The notes: generated by a model not told the origin, from the sequence alone. 64,000 nucleotides of DNA from Microbulbifer harenosus (GCF_005771435.1 NZ_VANI01000009.1:124001-188000); one strand, 5' to 3'; counted from the first letter of the stretch, positions 45,455 to 57,338 are shown. Translations and numbers: made by a program.

Positions 45455-45610
45455 CCCTCTTTAATCAAAAATAACTCATTGATTTTACTGTGTTTATATT
45501 CTGCCCAGCGCCACCTGAATTCTGCCGGTTTGGCCTATTCGGGGGATAGCGCCTACAATTTCCCGCTTGCATGTGCCCGCTTCGGGTCCAGGACAGATCA
45601 GGTGGATACT

Positions 45611-47635
45611 ATGGAGTCTAGACCGTTTCAGGTTGCCAGTAAGTACGCGCCCGCGGGTGATCAACCGGCCGCCATCGAGGCGCTGGTAGAGGGGGTCAAT
45701 GATGGTCTGGCACACCAGACACTGCTGGGCGTGACTGGCTCCGGTAAAACATTCACCATGGCCAATGTCATTGAGCGGCTGCAGCGGCCCGCCATTGTCA
45801 TGGCGCACAATAAAACGCTGGCGGCGCAGCTGTATGGGGAGCTCAGAGAGTTTTTCCCGCGCAATGCGGTGGAGTATTTCGTTTCTTATTACGACTACTA
45901 CCAGCCGGAGGCCTATGTGCCTTCCTCCGACACCTTTATCGAGAAGGATGCCTCGGTCAACGAGCATATCGAGCAGATGCGCTTGTCTGCCACCAAGGCA
46001 CTGATTGAGCGCAAGGACGTGATCGTCGTCGCCACGGTGTCTGCCATTTACGGTCTGGGCGACCCGGATAAGTACCTGAAGATGGTGCTGCACCTCGACC
46101 GGGGCGATATCGTCGACCAGCGAACTATATTGCGCCGCCTGGCGGAACTGCAGTACACCCGCAACGACGCCGACTTCCGCCGTGCTACCTATCGCGTGCG
46201 AGGAGATATTATCGACATCTATCCAGCGGACTCTGACCTGGAAGCGGTGCGCCTGTCGCTGTTTGATGAGGAAATTGAAGAGATCACCCTGTTTGATCCG
46301 CTGACTGGAGAAGTGCTGCAGAAGGTGCCGCGTATCACCATCTTCCCCAAGTCCCACTACGTGACACCGCGGGAGACGATTCTTGAGGCGATCGACCAGA
46401 TCAAGGAGGAACTGAAAGATCGCTTGGAGCGGTTGCGCGAAAACAACAAATTACTGGAAGCCCAGCGCCTCGAGCAGCGGACCCGTTACGATTTGGAAAT
46501 GATGCAGGAGCTCGGCTACTGCAACGGTGTGGAAAATTACTCCCGCTACCTCTCGGGGCGCGATGCCGGGCAGCCGCCGCCCACCTTGTTTGACTATCTG
46601 CCACACGACTCCCTGCTGTTTATCGATGAAAGCCACGTCACCGTGCCGCAAATCGGTGGCATGTACCGCGGCGACCGCTCGCGCAAGGAAACCTTGGTGG
46701 AGTACGGTTTCCGTTTACCTTCGGCGCTGGACAACCGGCCGCTCAAATTTGAGGAGTGGGAGCAGCTTGCGCCGCAAACCATTTTTGTTTCTGCGACGCC
46801 GGGCAAGTATGAAGCGGAGCATGCCGGCGCAGTGGTGGAACAGCTGGTGCGTCCTACCGGGCTTGTGGATCCGGTGGTGGAAGTGCGTCCCGCGGCCACC
46901 CAGGTTGACGACACCCTGTCGGAAATTCATCGCTGTGTTGCGGCTGATCAGCGCGTCCTCATTACCGTTCTGACCAAGCGCATGGCGGAGGACCTCACCG
47001 AATACCTGCAGGACAACAAGGTGCGGGTGCGCTATTTGCACTCGGATATCGACACCGTGGAGCGGGTTGAAATCATCCGCGATCTGCGCATCGGCGAGTT
47101 TGACGTGCTGGTGGGCATCAACCTGTTGCGGGAGGGGTTGGATATGCCGGAGGTCGCTTTGGTGGCGATCTTTGACGCAGACAAGGAGGGCTTCCTGCGC
47201 TCCGACCGCTCGCTGATCCAGACCATCGGCCGCGCTGCGCGCAACCTGGAGGGCAGAGCGATCCTGTATGCGGACAGGGTTACGGATTCTATGCAGCGTG
47301 CGCTGGACGAAACCGAGCGCCGCCGGGAAAAGCAGCTGGCGCACAATGCCGAGCATGGCATCACCCCGGTGGGGATTCGCAAAAGTGTTGCAGATATTCT
47401 GGAGGGCGCTGTTGCGCCCGGGGTGCCAGCGCGCGGACGGCGCAAAGTGGCAGAGAAGGGCGGTTCTTACAGGGTGGACCAGAAACCGCTTACCGAAAAG
47501 CAGCGGTGGGCGCGTATTGAGGAGCTGGAGGAGCAGATGTACAACCACGCCAAGAATCTGGAATTCGAGGCCGCTGCCAAGTTGCGTGACGAAATCGCCA
47601 GGCTTAAAGAGCCCGGCGATTTGTCCTCAGCCTGA
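45611..47635 (+). CDS. uvrB: UvrABC excision nuclease subunit B
   Basis: 674 residues from ATG 45611; the open frame continues upstream to 45401 without similarity. Helicase motif [13 protein letters not shown] (residues ~38-49), the [21 protein letters not shown] beta-hairpin region that clamps damaged DNA, DESH (motif II) near 338, motif [11 protein letters not shown], and the C-terminal UVR domain ([26 protein letters not shown]) for UvrC contact. Only a half LexA-like site is seen upstream, so SOS control is uncertain. The last 9 bp overlap the convergent transporter gene. Confidence 0.97.
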   Translation: MESRPFQVASKYAPAGDQPAAIEALVEGVNDGLAHQTLLGVTGSGKTFTMANVIERLQRPAIVMAHNKTLAAQLYGELREFFPRNAVEYFVSYYDYYQPEAYVPSSDTFIEKDASVNEHIEQMRLSATKALIERKDVIVVATVSAIYGLGDPDKYLKMVLHLDRGDIVDQRTILRRLAELQYTRNDADFRRATYRVRGDIIDIYPADSDLEAVRLSLFDEEIEEITLFDPLTGEVLQKVPRITIFPKSHYVTPRETILEAIDQIKEELKDRLERLRENNKLLEAQRLEQRTRYDLEMMQELGYCNGVENYSRYLSGRDAGQPPPTLFDYLPHDSLLFIDESHVTVPQIGGMYRGDRSRKETLVEYGFRLPSALDNRPLKFEEWEQLAPQTIFVSATPGKYEAEHAGAVVEQLVRPTGLVDPVVEVRPAATQVDDTLSEIHRCVAADQRVLITVLTKRMAEDLTEYLQDNKVRVRYLHSDIDTVERVEIIRDLRIGEFDVLVGINLLREGLDMPEVALVAIFDADKEGFLRSDRSLIQTIGRAARNLEGRAILYADRVTDSMQRALDETERRREKQLAHNAEHGITPVGIRKSVADILEGAVAPGVPARGRRKVAEKGGSYRVDQKPLTEKQRWARIEELEEQMYNHAKNLEFEAAAKLRDEIARLKEPGDLSSA

Positions 47636-48631
47636 ATCGGCTTGTGATTTTGCCTGCGGTGCGGATGTTGGTGTGGCGGTACTTGGTCTTGCCGGTGCCT
47701 TTTTCATCAGCAGCAGGCTCCCGATAATGATCGCCATTCCTATCAGGTGCATGCTGCCAAATGGTTCTCCAAGCACCCATGCGGCGGCGATCAGCGTCAC
47801 GATTGGCCCAGTGGTTCCTATTGCGCCGGTGGTGGCAGATCCGACTTTTTGTATCGCGGCGCTCATCAGTAAGGAAGGAATTACCGTGCAGACGAAGGCC
47901 ACGGTAAGCGCATAACCATAGACCGGCCAAGGCTGCTGCAGGCGGCTCCATTCCCCCTTGAGCAAGAAGTGTACGGCAATGGCCGCACTCGCTGCGATCA
48001 TGGCGAGCGCGGTAAATTGTCGGCTGCCGAGTGCCTTGATCACATCCTCGCTGAACACCACGTAGATGGAGAAAGCCAGCGCGCTGCCGAGCGTCAGTAG
48101 AGCTCCCCAGCTGGTAGGTGAAAGTCCAACCCAGTCGGGCGCGGGAATACCTGTGTCAAAGTGCTGATCCTGCCAGAAGATCAGCAGAATTCCTGCATAA
48201 GCGCACAGGATGCAAAGCAACTGTCGCAGTGAAACCCGTCTGCCGAGAAACATCCAGCCCAGGAGTAGCACCAGCGTCGGGTACAGGTAAATGATCAGTC
48301 GCTCGAAATTGGCGCTGATAAAACGCAAGCCCTGTAAATCCAGAAAGCTTGCCACGTAGTAAGCGCAGATTCCGAGAGCCGCCGCCAGCAGTCCGTTGCG
48401 TGCAGAAACTGGCCGCCATTCGTTTCTGTTTTTAAGTTGCCCCAGTATGAGCAGATAAAAGGGGAGGGCCAGCAGCATGCGCAGCAATATAAATGTGTCG
48501 ACCTCCACCTGATAGCGGTAGGCGAGCTTGATGAATATGGCTTTGATGGAAAACAGTGCAGCCGCGGCCAAGGCGAGCAGGTAGCCATTCTCCTGATAGC
48601 CGAGGATCGCCCCTTTTCCTTTGTACAACAT
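47627..48631 (-). CDS. EamA/DMT-superfamily transporter
   Basis: 334 residues, ten predicted transmembrane helices in two EamA repeats (~15-140 and ~165-310). Typical segments are [19 protein letters not shown], the [22 protein letters not shown] end of repeat 1 and [20 protein letters not shown] in repeat 2. The family exports amino acids, metabolites or drugs; the substrate is unknown. A Ser/Thr/Ala-rich cytoplasmic tail ends it. It is convergent with uvrB with a 9-bp overlap. Confidence 0.88.
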   Translation of the reverse strand: MLYKGKGAILGYQENGYLLALAAAALFSIKAIFIKLAYRYQVEVDTFILLRMLLALPFYLLILGQLKNRNEWRPVSARNGLLAAALGICAYYVASFLDLQGLRFISANFERLIIYLYPTLVLLLGWMFLGRRVSLRQLLCILCAYAGILLIFWQDQHFDTGIPAPDWVGLSPTSWGALLTLGSALAFSIYVVFSEDVIKALGSRQFTALAMIAASAAIAVHFLLKGEWSRLQQPWPVYGYALTVAFVCTVIPSLLMSAAIQKVGSATTGAIGTTGPIVTLIAAAWVLGEPFGSMHLIGMAIIIGSLLLMKKAPARPSTATPTSAPQAKSQADSG

Positions 48632-48840
48632 CCGTTTATAGCTCCTGTGTAGGCGGCTGACAGCCGAGCCTTGCGGGCTGCCAGCGGCACCTGCATTGCC
48701 CTGCGTAGGGTGGGCAAGGGTAACAGGTTTGGGTGGCGGTGGGCTTGCCTGTTTTGCGGCTCTCTCTTGAAGGTGTAGATCTTGTGCCGCTGCTCGCGGT
48801 GGGGCGGCTGGAGAGGTGTGAAAATGTCATCCCTAAGTTG
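48632..48840. other. Intergenic region upstream of the transporter
   Basis: GC-rich stretch between the divergent transporter gene and the tRNA-Val promoter. ORFs on both strands here are short and without recognisable sequence. It should hold the transporter promoter; nothing else is evident. Confidence 0.4.
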
Positions 48841-48869
48841 TTGATTTGCATGAAAACCGGTGCTAAAGT
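48841..48869 (+). promoter_or_regulatory. Promoter of tRNA-Val
   Basis: TTGATT (48841-48846), exact 17-bp spacer, TAAAGT (48864-48869), followed by the discriminator TCGCGTCC. The transcript would start about 40 bases before the tRNA. Confidence 0.65.
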
Positions 48870-48913
48870 TCGCGTCCTCTGCAGCGGGGTGCTTCCCTGG
48901 TCTGCTACTCTCC

Positions 48914-48990
<77 letters not shown>

Positions 48991-49110
48991 TTTTCCTGCG
49001 AGCTATTTCACTGAGTATGATCTGGCTCGCTTCGGGCGCCGTGCCCGCCATCACCACTGTGAATCACGCGGTCTTTCGTAGGGATCGCCACTGATAAATA
49101 AGGAAGTGCA

Positions 49111-51045
49111 ATGCCTGTTGTCACCCTCCCTGACGGTTCCCGTCGCGAATTCTCCGCTCCTGTTTCCGTATTCGATGTCGCCAACGATATTGGTCCCGGC
49201 CTGGCAAAGGCTGCGCTGGCTGGTGTGGTCGACGGTAAGGAAGTGGATACCAGTTTTGTTATCGATCGCGACGTAAATCTCGCTATCGTGACCGACCGCC
49301 AGCCGGAAGGGCTGGAAGTTATCCGTCACTCCACCGCGCACCTGCTGGCCCAGGCGGTAAAACAGCTGTACCCGGGCGCCCAGGTCACTATCGGCCCGGT
49401 GATCGAAGACGGTTTCTACTACGACTTTGCCTACGAGCGTCAATTTACCCCGGAAGATCTCGAGAAGATCGAAGCGCGCATGGAAGAGCTGGCCAAGGAA
49501 GATATTCCGGTCAGCCGTCGCCTGCTGCCCCGGGATGAAGCGGTGAAATATTTCCGCGAGATGGGGGAGGAGTACAAGGCGGAAATCATCGCCAGTATTC
49601 CCACCAATGAAGATATCTCCCTGTATCGCCAGGGCGACTTCGAAGACCTGTGCCGCGGCCCGCACGTGCCGTCCACCGGCAAGCTGAAGGCCTTCAAGCT
49701 CACCAAGGTGGCCGGCGCTTATTGGCGCGGCGATGCCAAAAATGAAATGCTCACCCGTGTGTACGGTACCGCGTGGGCCAGCAAGAAAGAGCTGAATGCC
49801 TACCTGCACCGCATTGCGGAGGCGGAAAAGCGTGACCATCGCAAGCTGGCGAAGAAGTTCGACCTGTTCCATATTCAGGAAGAGGCGCCGGGCATGGTGT
49901 TTTGGCACCCGAACGGCTGGACCGTGTACAGCGCCATCGAGCAGTACATGCGCAATCGCCAGCGCGAGCGCGGCTACAAAGAAATCAAAACTCCGCAATT
50001 GGTGGATATCTCCCTGTGGCAAAAGTCCGGCCACGCGGAAAAATTCGCCGACGGTATGTTCACCCTGACCAGTGAAGAGCGCCAGTTCGCCATCAAGCCC
50101 ATGAACTGCCCCTGTCACGTACAGGTGTTCAACCAGGGGCTGCGCAGCTACCGCGACCTGCCGCTGCGCCTGGCGGAATTCGGTTCCTGCCACCGCGCCG
50201 AGCCCTCCGGCTCCCTGCACGGCCTGATGCGTGTGCGCGGCTTCGTGCAGGACGATGGCCACATCTTCTGTACCGAAGACCAGATTCAATCCGAAGTGTC
50301 CGAGTTCATGGACCTGCTGCACGCGGTGTACAAGGACTTTGGCTTCGAGGAAGTGATCTATCGTTTATCTACTCGTCCGGAGCAGCGCGTCGGCTCCGAC
50401 GAAAGCTGGGACAAGGCGGAAATGGCACTGGCGGATGCGTTGAACGCCGCCGGCCTGCCGTGGGAAGAGCTGCCGGGTGAGGGCGCTTTCTACGGACCCA
50501 AGATCGAGTTCTCCCTCAAGGATTGCCTCGGCCGGGTGTGGCAGTGCGGCACCATCCAGGTGGATTTCTCCATGCCGGGCCGCCTCGGCGCCCAGTACGT
50601 GGCGGAAGATGGCTCGCGCCAGGCACCGGTTATGCTGCACCGCGCGACCCTCGGGTCGTTCGAGCGCTTTATCGGCATCCTGATCGAAAACTACGAGGGT
50701 GCCTTCCCGACCTGGCTGGCGCCGCAGCAGGTGGCGGTGCTTAATATCACCGATCGCCAGTCGGAATATTGCCGCGGGCTCGAGTCCAAACTGGCCGCTG
50801 AAGGTTTCCGCGCCGCCGCCGACTTGAGAAACGAGAAGATCGGATTTAAAATCCGCGAGCACACGCTTCAGCGTGTCCCTTATCTGCTGGTTATTGGCGA
50901 TAAGGAAGTGGAAAACCAGACGGTCGCCGTGCGCACCCGCAGCGGAGAAGACCTGGGAACCATGACTTACGAGTCGTTCCTTGAGATCCTTCGCGAGGAT
51001 GTCGCTCGCCGCGGCCGTTCGTCTATTGCGGGCGCACAAGAATAA
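49111..51045 (+). CDS. thrS: Threonyl-tRNA synthetase
   Basis: 644 residues, AAGGA eight bases before the ATG. N-terminal TGS domain (1-62), editing domain with [17 protein letters not shown] (~73) and the second metal-like site further on, class II catalytic core with [10 protein letters not shown] (zinc cysteine) near 331, [16 protein letters not shown] (motif 2) and [16 protein letters not shown] (motif 3), and an anticodon-binding domain from about 540. Complete and of normal length. Start of the conserved thrS-infC-rpmI-rplT-pheST-ihfA cluster. Confidence 0.98.
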   Translation: MPVVTLPDGSRREFSAPVSVFDVANDIGPGLAKAALAGVVDGKEVDTSFVIDRDVNLAIVTDRQPEGLEVIRHSTAHLLAQAVKQLYPGAQVTIGPVIEDGFYYDFAYERQFTPEDLEKIEARMEELAKEDIPVSRRLLPRDEAVKYFREMGEEYKAEIIASIPTNEDISLYRQGDFEDLCRGPHVPSTGKLKAFKLTKVAGAYWRGDAKNEMLTRVYGTAWASKKELNAYLHRIAEAEKRDHRKLAKKFDLFHIQEEAPGMVFWHPNGWTVYSAIEQYMRNRQRERGYKEIKTPQLVDISLWQKSGHAEKFADGMFTLTSEERQFAIKPMNCPCHVQVFNQGLRSYRDLPLRLAEFGSCHRAEPSGSLHGLMRVRGFVQDDGHIFCTEDQIQSEVSEFMDLLHAVYKDFGFEEVIYRLSTRPEQRVGSDESWDKAEMALADALNAAGLPWEELPGEGAFYGPKIEFSLKDCLGRVWQCGTIQVDFSMPGRLGAQYVAEDGSRQAPVMLHRATLGSFERFIGILIENYEGAFPTWLAPQQVAVLNITDRQSEYCRGLESKLAAEGFRAAADLRNEKIGFKIREHTLQRVPYLLVIGDKEVENQTVAVRTRSGEDLGTMTYESFLEILREDVARRGRSSIAGAQE

Positions 51046-51088
51046 GCGCCCCAAAGACATTTTTATTGGGTAACCGGAGACGAGAGTT

Positions 51089-51628
51089 ATTAACCGAGAT
51101 ATGAAAGGACGGTCCAAGAAGGCCCGTATCAACGATCAGATTGAAGCATCACAGGTACGTCTGATCGGTGCGGATGGTGAGCAGGTAGGTGTGGTTTCTC
51201 TGGAAGAGGCGCTGGAAGCGGCGCAGAAAGCCAGCCTGGATCTCGTGGAAATCGCTCCGGACTCAGATCCCATCGTCTGTAAAATCATGGACTACGGGAA
51301 GCATGTATTCGAGGCCAAGAAAGCCAAGAATGCGGCCAAGAAGAAACAAAAGCAGCAGCAGATCAAGGAAATGAAGTTCCGCCCCGGTACCGACATCGGG
51401 GACTACAACATCAAGCTGCGCGCCCTGACCCGCTTCCTGGAAGACGGTGACAAGGCCAAAGTATCCCTGCGCTTCCGCGGCCGTGAAATGGCCCACCAGG
51501 AGCTGGGGATGGAAATGATGCAGCGTATCGAGAAAGATCTCGAGGAGCTGGGTGTCGTGGAGCAGCGGCCGAAAATGGAAGGCCGCCAGATGATCATGGT
51601 CATCGCGCCCTCGAAAAAGAAAAAGTAA
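51089..51628 (+). CDS. infC: Translation initiation factor IF-3
   Basis: 179 residues if started at ATT 51089, with GGAGA eight bases upstream; the in-frame ATG 51101 has no such site. E. coli infC also starts at AUU, which IF-3 discriminates against to limit its own synthesis, so I favour ATT. N-domain with [23 protein letters not shown] and the [10 protein letters not shown] linker start, basic linker helix ([21 protein letters not shown]) and C-domain with [17 protein letters not shown] and [16 protein letters not shown]. Confidence 0.95.
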   Translation: MNRDMKGRSKKARINDQIEASQVRLIGADGEQVGVVSLEEALEAAQKASLDLVEIAPDSDPIVCKIMDYGKHVFEAKKAKNAAKKKQKQQQIKEMKFRPGTDIGDYNIKLRALTRFLEDGDKAKVSLRFRGREMAHQELGMEMMQRIEKDLEELGVVEQRPKMEGRQMIMVIAPSKKKK

Positions 51629-51781
51629 GCCCCCGGTACTAGTACCTGGTACCAGGGTCTTCTTTTCGGGAAGTGATCGGGCGACGGCTGCCTTCTCACT
51701 CCCGCAAGCCGTCTTTCGGGGCGGCCAATATCAACGTAGTAGCCTGCTTGCAGGTGAACCTTTAAAACTTTGGAGTACAAA

Positions 51782-51976
51782 ATGCCGAAAGCAAAAGTAC
51801 ACAGTGGCGCTGCCAAGCGCTTCAAGAAGACGGCTGCGGGCTACAAGCACAAGCACGCGAACAAGAGCCACATCCTCACCAAGATGACCACCAAGCGTAA
51901 GCGTCAGCTGCGCGGCACCTCGACCCTGAACAAGTCTGATGCCACCCTGGTCGATCGTATGATGCGCGCCAGATAA
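51782..51976 (+). CDS. rpmI: 50S ribosomal protein L35
   Basis: 64 residues from ATG 51782, the standard length, opening [17 protein letters not shown] and ending LVDRMMRAR. The 150-bp infC-rpmI spacer contains a CGGGCGACGGCT/GCCGTCTTTCGGG pairing that could take part in L20-mediated control as described for E. coli; this is inference. Confidence 0.96.
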   Translation: MPKAKVHSGAAKRFKKTAAGYKHKHANKSHILTKMTTKRKRQLRGTSTLNKSDATLVDRMMRAR

Positions 51977-52014
51977 CACTGGCACCATTCGCAAAGGTTT
52001 AAGAGGATAGAAGT

Positions 52015-52374
52015 ATGGCCCGTGTTAAACGTGGTGTAGTGGCGCGTCGCAGTCACAAGAAAATTCTGAAGCAGGCTAAAGGTTACTACGGTGCGCGTTC
52101 GCGTGTATTCCGCGTAGCCAAGCAGGCAGTCATCAAAGCTGGTCAGTACGCTTACCGCGACCGTCGCGTTAAGAAGCGTAACTTCCGCGCTCTGTGGATC
52201 ACGCGTATCAACGCCCAGTCCCGCGCTGAAGGCCTGAGCTACAGCCGACTGATTGCCGGCCTGAAAAAGGCGGATATCGCTCTGGATCGCCGTGTTCTGG
52301 CTGATCTGGCGGTATACGACAAAGCCGCTTTTGCTGCCGTAGTTGAAAAAGCCAAGGCAGCCCTGGCAGCTTAA
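52015..52374 (+). CDS. rplT: 50S ribosomal protein L20
   Basis: 119 residues, ribosome site [34 protein letters not shown] is the extended basic N-terminal tail that enters 23S rRNA; the globular C-domain [26 protein letters not shown] follows. L20 acts early in 50S assembly and represses its own operon in E. coli. It is followed by a strong terminator, so pheST has its own promoter region. Confidence 0.97.
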   Translation: MARVKRGVVARRSHKKILKQAKGYYGARSRVFRVAKQAVIKAGQYAYRDRRVKKRNFRALWITRINAQSRAEGLSYSRLIAGLKKADIALDRRVLADLAVYDKAAFAAVVEKAKAALAA

Positions 52375-52424
52375 TTAGCGCCTGCAGAATAAATCGGCCC
52401 GGAAGGGCGGATTTGTGCTTTAAG

Positions 52425-52461
52425 AATAGGGAAGGGCTGTTCAGCTCTTCCCTATTTTTTT
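52425..52461 (+). terminator. Rho-independent terminator of the infC-rplT operon
   Basis: AATAGGGAAGGGCT (52425-52438), loop GTTC, AGCTCTTCCCTATT (52443-52456) with one G-U pair, followed by TTTTT. In the pheS leader position this stem could also act as an attenuator, but no Phe-rich leader peptide is seen upstream of it. Confidence 0.9.
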
Positions 52462-52520
52462 ATTGGTTTGACGCAAAGATTCCAAACGCTTCCGGCGCGT
52501 ATCACCGGCTGCGTGTATAA

Positions 52521-53573
<1,053 letters not shown>

Positions 53574-53629
53574 TGCAGGTTTTTGGGCAGGTTGCACACT
53601 GCCCAACCTGCGGCACTAACGAAGCACAC

Positions 53630-53700
53630 TTGTAGGAGCCTGGCAGTGACCGCCATGGATGGCGGAAATGCAGATTTTGCAGGAGCAAAAATCTGCCCGG
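53630..53700. repeat. REP-like palindromic element inside the pheST operon
   Basis: GTAGGAGCC head (53632-53640), hairpin CCGCC ATGGAT GGCGG (53650-53665), then a longer hairpin with arms 53670-53680 and 53685-53696 and loop AGGA. On the minus strand the first hairpin reads CCATCCATGG, the same 10-mer as the core of the three elements at 7.8, 20.8 and 26.1 kb. Confidence 0.7.
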
Positions 53701-53745
53701 CGAACCGCGAATAGCGCAAACCAGAATTCATAAAGAGACAGCACA

Positions 53746-56130
53746 ATGAAATTCAGCAACGCATGGTTGCGGGAGTGGGTAAACCCGGACCTCACAGCAC
53801 AGCAGCTGGCCGACCAGATCACCATGGCGGGCCTGGAAGTGGACGCCGTGGAACCGGTCGCGGGCAATTTTTCCGGCGTGGTCGTGGGTGAAATCGTCGC
53901 CTGCGAACAACACCCGGACGCCGACAAACTCCGCGTGTGTAAAGTGAAGGGCCACCCGGAAGGCGAGATGCAGGTGGTGTGCGGCGCCCCCAACGCCCGC
54001 GTCGGCATCAAGATCCCGTTCGCCCTGGTGGGCGCGGCACTGCCCGGCGACTTCAAAATCAAGAAAGCCAAGCTGCGCGGCGTCGAGAGCTTCGGCATGT
54101 TGTGCGCTCAGACCGAGCTGGAGCTGGGTACCGACAACGACGGTATCTGGGAGCTGCCGGCGGATGCGCCCACCGGCACCGACCTGCGGGAATACCTGCT
54201 GCTGGACGACAGCGCCATCGAAGTAGACCTGACCCCCAACCGCTCCGACTGCCTCGGCGTTGCCGGCATCGCGCGTGAGGTCGGAGTGTTGAATCGCTGC
54301 GCCGTCACCGAGCCCGCCATCGACCCGGTGGTTGCCACCATCGACGACAGCTTCCCGGTATCCCTGATGGCAGAAGATGCCTGCCCGCGCTATGTGGGTC
54401 GTGTCATCCGCAACATCGACATTACCGCCGTCACTCCATTGTGGATGCAGGAGCGTCTGCGCCGCAGCGGCCTGCGCAGCATCGACCCGGTAGTGGATGT
54501 CACCAACTACGTCCTGCTGGAACTCGGCCAGCCCATGCACGCCTTCGACCTCGCCAAACTGAGCGGCGGCATCCGGGTGCGTATGGCAGAGCAGGACGAG
54601 AAGCTCACCCTGCTGGACGAGCAAGAAGTCCAGCTGAAAGCCGACACACTGCTGATCGCCGACGAGAAAGGCCCGCTGGCCATCGCCGGTATCATGGGCG
54701 GCCTCGACTCCTCCGTGACCGAAAACACCAAAGACATTTTCCTCGAAAGCGCCTTCTTCAGCCCGCTGGCCATCGCCGGCAAGGCCCGCTCCTACGGCCT
54801 GCACACCGATTCCTCCCACCGCTTTGAACGCGGCGTGGATTACCGCCTGCAAGAGAAAGCCATCGAGCGCGCGACCAAGCTGCTGCTGGATATCGTCGGC
54901 GGCGAGCCGGGCCCGGTGCACCTGCGCGAAGTGGCCGAAGCCATGCCCGCCGAGTGCCGCATCACCCTGCGCCGCGCGCGCGTGAAAACCGGCCTTGGCA
55001 TCGACCTGGCGGACAGTGAAATCGTCGAGATTCTCACCCGTCTCGGCCTGGAGAAACTCTCTGCAAGCGAAGAGGGCTGGAGCTTCCTGGTGCCGAGCTT
55101 CCGCTTCGACATTTCCATCGAAGCCGACTTGCTGGAAGAGCTTGCGCGGGTCTACGGTTACAACCGCATCCCCAGTGTGAGCTTCAACGCCGCGCTGGAT
55201 GTCGTGCCGCGCGCGGAAGCCGCCGTGGCCCAGTCCCGCCTGGAACAGACCCTGCTGGCGCGTGGCTACCAGGAAGCCATCACCTTCAGCTTCATCGACC
55301 GCGACACCGCCGCGCGCTTCGATCCGGAAGTGGACCCGGTGGCCCTGCAGAACCCCATCAGCGCCGAACTCTCCGTTATGCGCAGCACACTGATGGCGGG
55401 CCTGGTCAAAGCCCTGCAATACAACCTCAACCGCCAGCAGGACCGCCTGCGCCTGTTTGAAACCGGCCTGCGTTTCGTGCCCGGTCAGTCGCTGGCAGAG
55501 CTCAAACAGGAGCGCATGATCGCCGGCCTGATCTACGGCACCCGCCACCCGGAAGGCTGGGCGGGAAGCAAGGACCTGGTGGACTTCTTCGACATCAAGG
55601 CCGATGTGGAAGCGCTGCTGGCGCACTACGATGCCGGTGCCGAGTTCAGCTTCGCCCCGGCCAAGCATCCGGCGCTGCACCCCGGCCAGTGCGCACAGGT
55701 CCTGCGCAAAGGCGTAGCGGTGGGCTACATCGGCGCACTGCACCCGCAGCTGCAGCAGGCCTACGACCTGCCCAAGTCCGCCTACGTGTTCGAACTCAGC
55801 CTGGACGGTCTTGGGCAGGCGGTGATTCCGTCCTTCAGCCCGCTGTCCAAGTTCCCGGAAGTGCGCCGCGACCTGGCGGTACTGGCGGATGCGCAAACGC
55901 CCGTCGGCGAGCTCGCCCAGGCCGCCGTTGAAGCCGCCGGCGAATTTTTGACAGACTTCAATATTTTTGACGTCTATCAGGGCAAAGGCATTGATTTTAA
56001 TAGAAAAAGTGTCGCGATGGGCTTGACCTTTCAGCATCCCTCGCGCACCCTTAACGACGAAGAAATCAATGCCGCTGTAGAAGCGGTCGTCCGTCAACTG
56101 GAACAAAAATACAACGCCAGTTTGCGCTAA
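53746..56130 (+). CDS. pheT: Phenylalanyl-tRNA synthetase beta subunit
   Basis: 794 residues, normal length. N-terminal tRNA-binding EMAP/OB domain (VVGEIVACEQHPDADKLRVCKV at ~45), B3/B4 editing domain with PLWMQERLRRSGLRSIDPVVDVTNYV at ~230, B5, the inactive catalytic-like core, and a C-terminal ferredoxin-fold anticodon-binding domain (SPLSKFPEVRRDLAVL at ~700). Acts as alpha2beta2 with PheS. A 792-codon antisense ORF is a codon-bias shadow. Separated from pheS by 172 bp carrying a repeat. Confidence 0.97.
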   Translation: MKFSNAWLREWVNPDLTAQQLADQITMAGLEVDAVEPVAGNFSGVVVGEIVACEQHPDADKLRVCKVKGHPEGEMQVVCGAPNARVGIKIPFALVGAALPGDFKIKKAKLRGVESFGMLCAQTELELGTDNDGIWELPADAPTGTDLREYLLLDDSAIEVDLTPNRSDCLGVAGIAREVGVLNRCAVTEPAIDPVVATIDDSFPVSLMAEDACPRYVGRVIRNIDITAVTPLWMQERLRRSGLRSIDPVVDVTNYVLLELGQPMHAFDLAKLSGGIRVRMAEQDEKLTLLDEQEVQLKADTLLIADEKGPLAIAGIMGGLDSSVTENTKDIFLESAFFSPLAIAGKARSYGLHTDSSHRFERGVDYRLQEKAIERATKLLLDIVGGEPGPVHLREVAEAMPAECRITLRRARVKTGLGIDLADSEIVEILTRLGLEKLSASEEGWSFLVPSFRFDISIEADLLEELARVYGYNRIPSVSFNAALDVVPRAEAAVAQSRLEQTLLARGYQEAITFSFIDRDTAARFDPEVDPVALQNPISAELSVMRSTLMAGLVKALQYNLNRQQDRLRLFETGLRFVPGQSLAELKQERMIAGLIYGTRHPEGWAGSKDLVDFFDIKADVEALLAHYDAGAEFSFAPAKHPALHPGQCAQVLRKGVAVGYIGALHPQLQQAYDLPKSAYVFELSLDGLGQAVIPSFSPLSKFPEVRRDLAVLADAQTPVGELAQAAVEAAGEFLTDFNIFDVYQGKGIDFNRKSVAMGLTFQHPSRTLNDEEINAAVEAVVRQLEQKYNASLR

Positions 56131-56262
56131 ACCGGTCTATGCTCCGGGGTACGCACACTGACGAGCGTATCCCGAGAGCGTATGCCTCCGGGTTACAAGC
56201 CAATGCGGTACAAGGCTTAAACACCGGGAGTCGACGTCTCTGAATCTGTTGGGCAGGAACCA

Positions 56263-56568
56263 ATGACAGAGGCACTGACCAAAGCCGGGCTCGCCGAGAA
56301 GTTGTACGAAGAGCTGGGTTTCAACAAGCGCGAAGCCAAGGAAATCGTCGAATTCTTTTTCGAGGAAATCCGCAACGCCCTTGAAAATAACGAGCAGGTC
56401 AAATTGTCGGGATTTGGCAATTTCGATCTGCGTGACAAAAGCCAGCGCCCGGGAAGGAACCCCAAGACAGGCGAAGAAATCCCCATATCCGCAAGAAGGG
56501 TGGTTACCTTTAAGCCAGGGCAAAAACTCAAGGCACGAGTAGAAGAAGATGCTGGAAGCGAGTCATAA
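56263..56568 (+). CDS. ihfA: Integration host factor subunit alpha
   Basis: 101 residues. HU/IHF fold, with the DNA-intercalating arm [34 protein letters not shown]. Partner of IhfB. The last 20 bp overlap the MerR-like gene, as in Pseudomonas and E. coli-type clusters where ihfA follows pheT. Confidence 0.97.
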   Translation: MTEALTKAGLAEKLYEELGFNKREAKEIVEFFFEEIRNALENNEQVKLSGFGNFDLRDKSQRPGRNPKTGEEIPISARRVVTFKPGQKLKARVEEDAGSES

Positions 56569-56914
56569 CAGCGAACTCCCCGTAATCCCGGGGAAACGCT
56601 ATTTCACCATCGGTGAGGTCAGCGAGCTGTGCGCAGTCAAACCTCATGTACTGCGCTACTGGGAACAGGAATTCCCGCAACTCAGCCCGGTAAAACGTCG
56701 CGGCAACCGACGCTATTACCAACATCAGGATGTCATCCTGATCCGTCAGATCCGCGCGCTCCTGTATGAGGAGGGCTACACCATCGGCGGCGCCCGCCTG
56801 CAGATGGAAACCGGAAACTCCGAGAAGGTGCAGACCGTACAACTGCAGCAGGTGATCCCGCAGATGATCGCCGAGCTCGAAGGCGTACTGGAATTACTCG
56901 GGGCTGACGCCTGA
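56549..56914 (+). CDS. MerR family transcriptional regulator
   Basis: 121 residues; starts inside ihfA (20-bp overlap), implying coupling. MerR helix-turn-helix at about 14-82: [30 protein letters not shown], then the wing [37 protein letters not shown]. The C-terminal helix is short and has no metal-binding cysteines, so it is not a metal sensor. The gene between ihfA and tRNA-Pro is conserved in pseudomonads; its targets are unknown. Confidence 0.93.
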   Translation: MLEASHNSELPVIPGKRYFTIGEVSELCAVKPHVLRYWEQEFPQLSPVKRRGNRRYYQHQDVILIRQIRALLYEEGYTIGGARLQMETGNSEKVQTVQLQQVIPQMIAELEGVLELLGADA

Positions 56915-56936
56915 TTCAAAAAGGTGTAAATCGGAC

Positions 56937-56964
56937 TTGCAATCCCCCGGTAATTCAGTATGAT
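56937..56964 (+). promoter_or_regulatory. Promoter of tRNA-Pro
   Basis: TTGCAA (56937-56942), 16-bp spacer, TATGAT (56959-56964), then TTGCGCCTC. The start would be about 70 bases upstream of the tRNA. Confidence 0.7.
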
Positions 56965-57041
56965 TTGCGCCTCATCGCCAAGCGATGCCCCTTATAAATC
57001 AAGCACTTAGGTGATTTTTAGCCTGCTTGATTTGCTCTTAT

Positions 57042-57118
57042 CGGAGTGTAGCGCAGCCTGGTAGCGCACCACACTGGGGGTGTGGTGGTCGTCGGTTCAA
57101 ATCCGGCCACTCCGACCA
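57042..57118 (+). tRNA. tRNA-Pro (GGG)
   Basis: 77 nt with encoded CCA: acceptor CGGAGTG/CACTCCG, D-arm AGCGCAGCCTGGTAGCGC, anticodon stem CCACA/TGTGG with loop CTGGGGG (GGG), TPsiC GGTTCAAATCC. Conserved genes lie on the left; everything on the right to about 63.3 kb is accessory, so this tRNA marks an insertion hotspot. I found no second copy of its 3' end in the window. Confidence 0.97.
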
Positions 57119-57146
57119 TTATTCACGTTGAGCAATCAACGACTTG

Positions 57147-57175
57147 AAAGCCCGCCCAACTATGCGGGCTTTTTT
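57147..57175 (+). terminator. Rho-independent terminator of tRNA-Pro
   Basis: AAAGCCCGC (57147-57155), loop CCAACTAT, GCGGGCTTT (57164-57172), continuing in T to 57174. Perfect 9-bp stem. Confidence 0.92.
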
Positions 57176-57320
57176 GTTTCTCGAATTCAATTGCTCGCGC
57201 AGTGTTGCATCCGTTGAGTCTCTTCGCTGTCTGCATTCGATCAGACTTTTTCTAGCCAATAAATCCTCACTCTCCAATCGCCAGCAATGATTGGCGGATG
57301 AAGGTTTAATTCAGTATCAA

Positions 57321-57338
57321 TTGTGATTAATATCACAA
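57321..57338. promoter_or_regulatory. CRP-type operator upstream of the defence gene
   Basis: TTGTGATTAATATCACAA matches the CRP/Vfr consensus TGTGA-N6-TCACA at every conserved base. A TAAAAT hexamer (57361-57366) would place the site centre at roughly -43, near the class II activation position. FNR would need TTGAT half-sites, which fit less well. It is 91 bp upstream of the first accessory ORF. Confidence 0.5.

Noticed and set aside
45490-45510. LexA-like site upstream of uvrB
   Set aside because: CTGT is followed after eight bases by TCTG rather than ACAG, so only one half-site is present.
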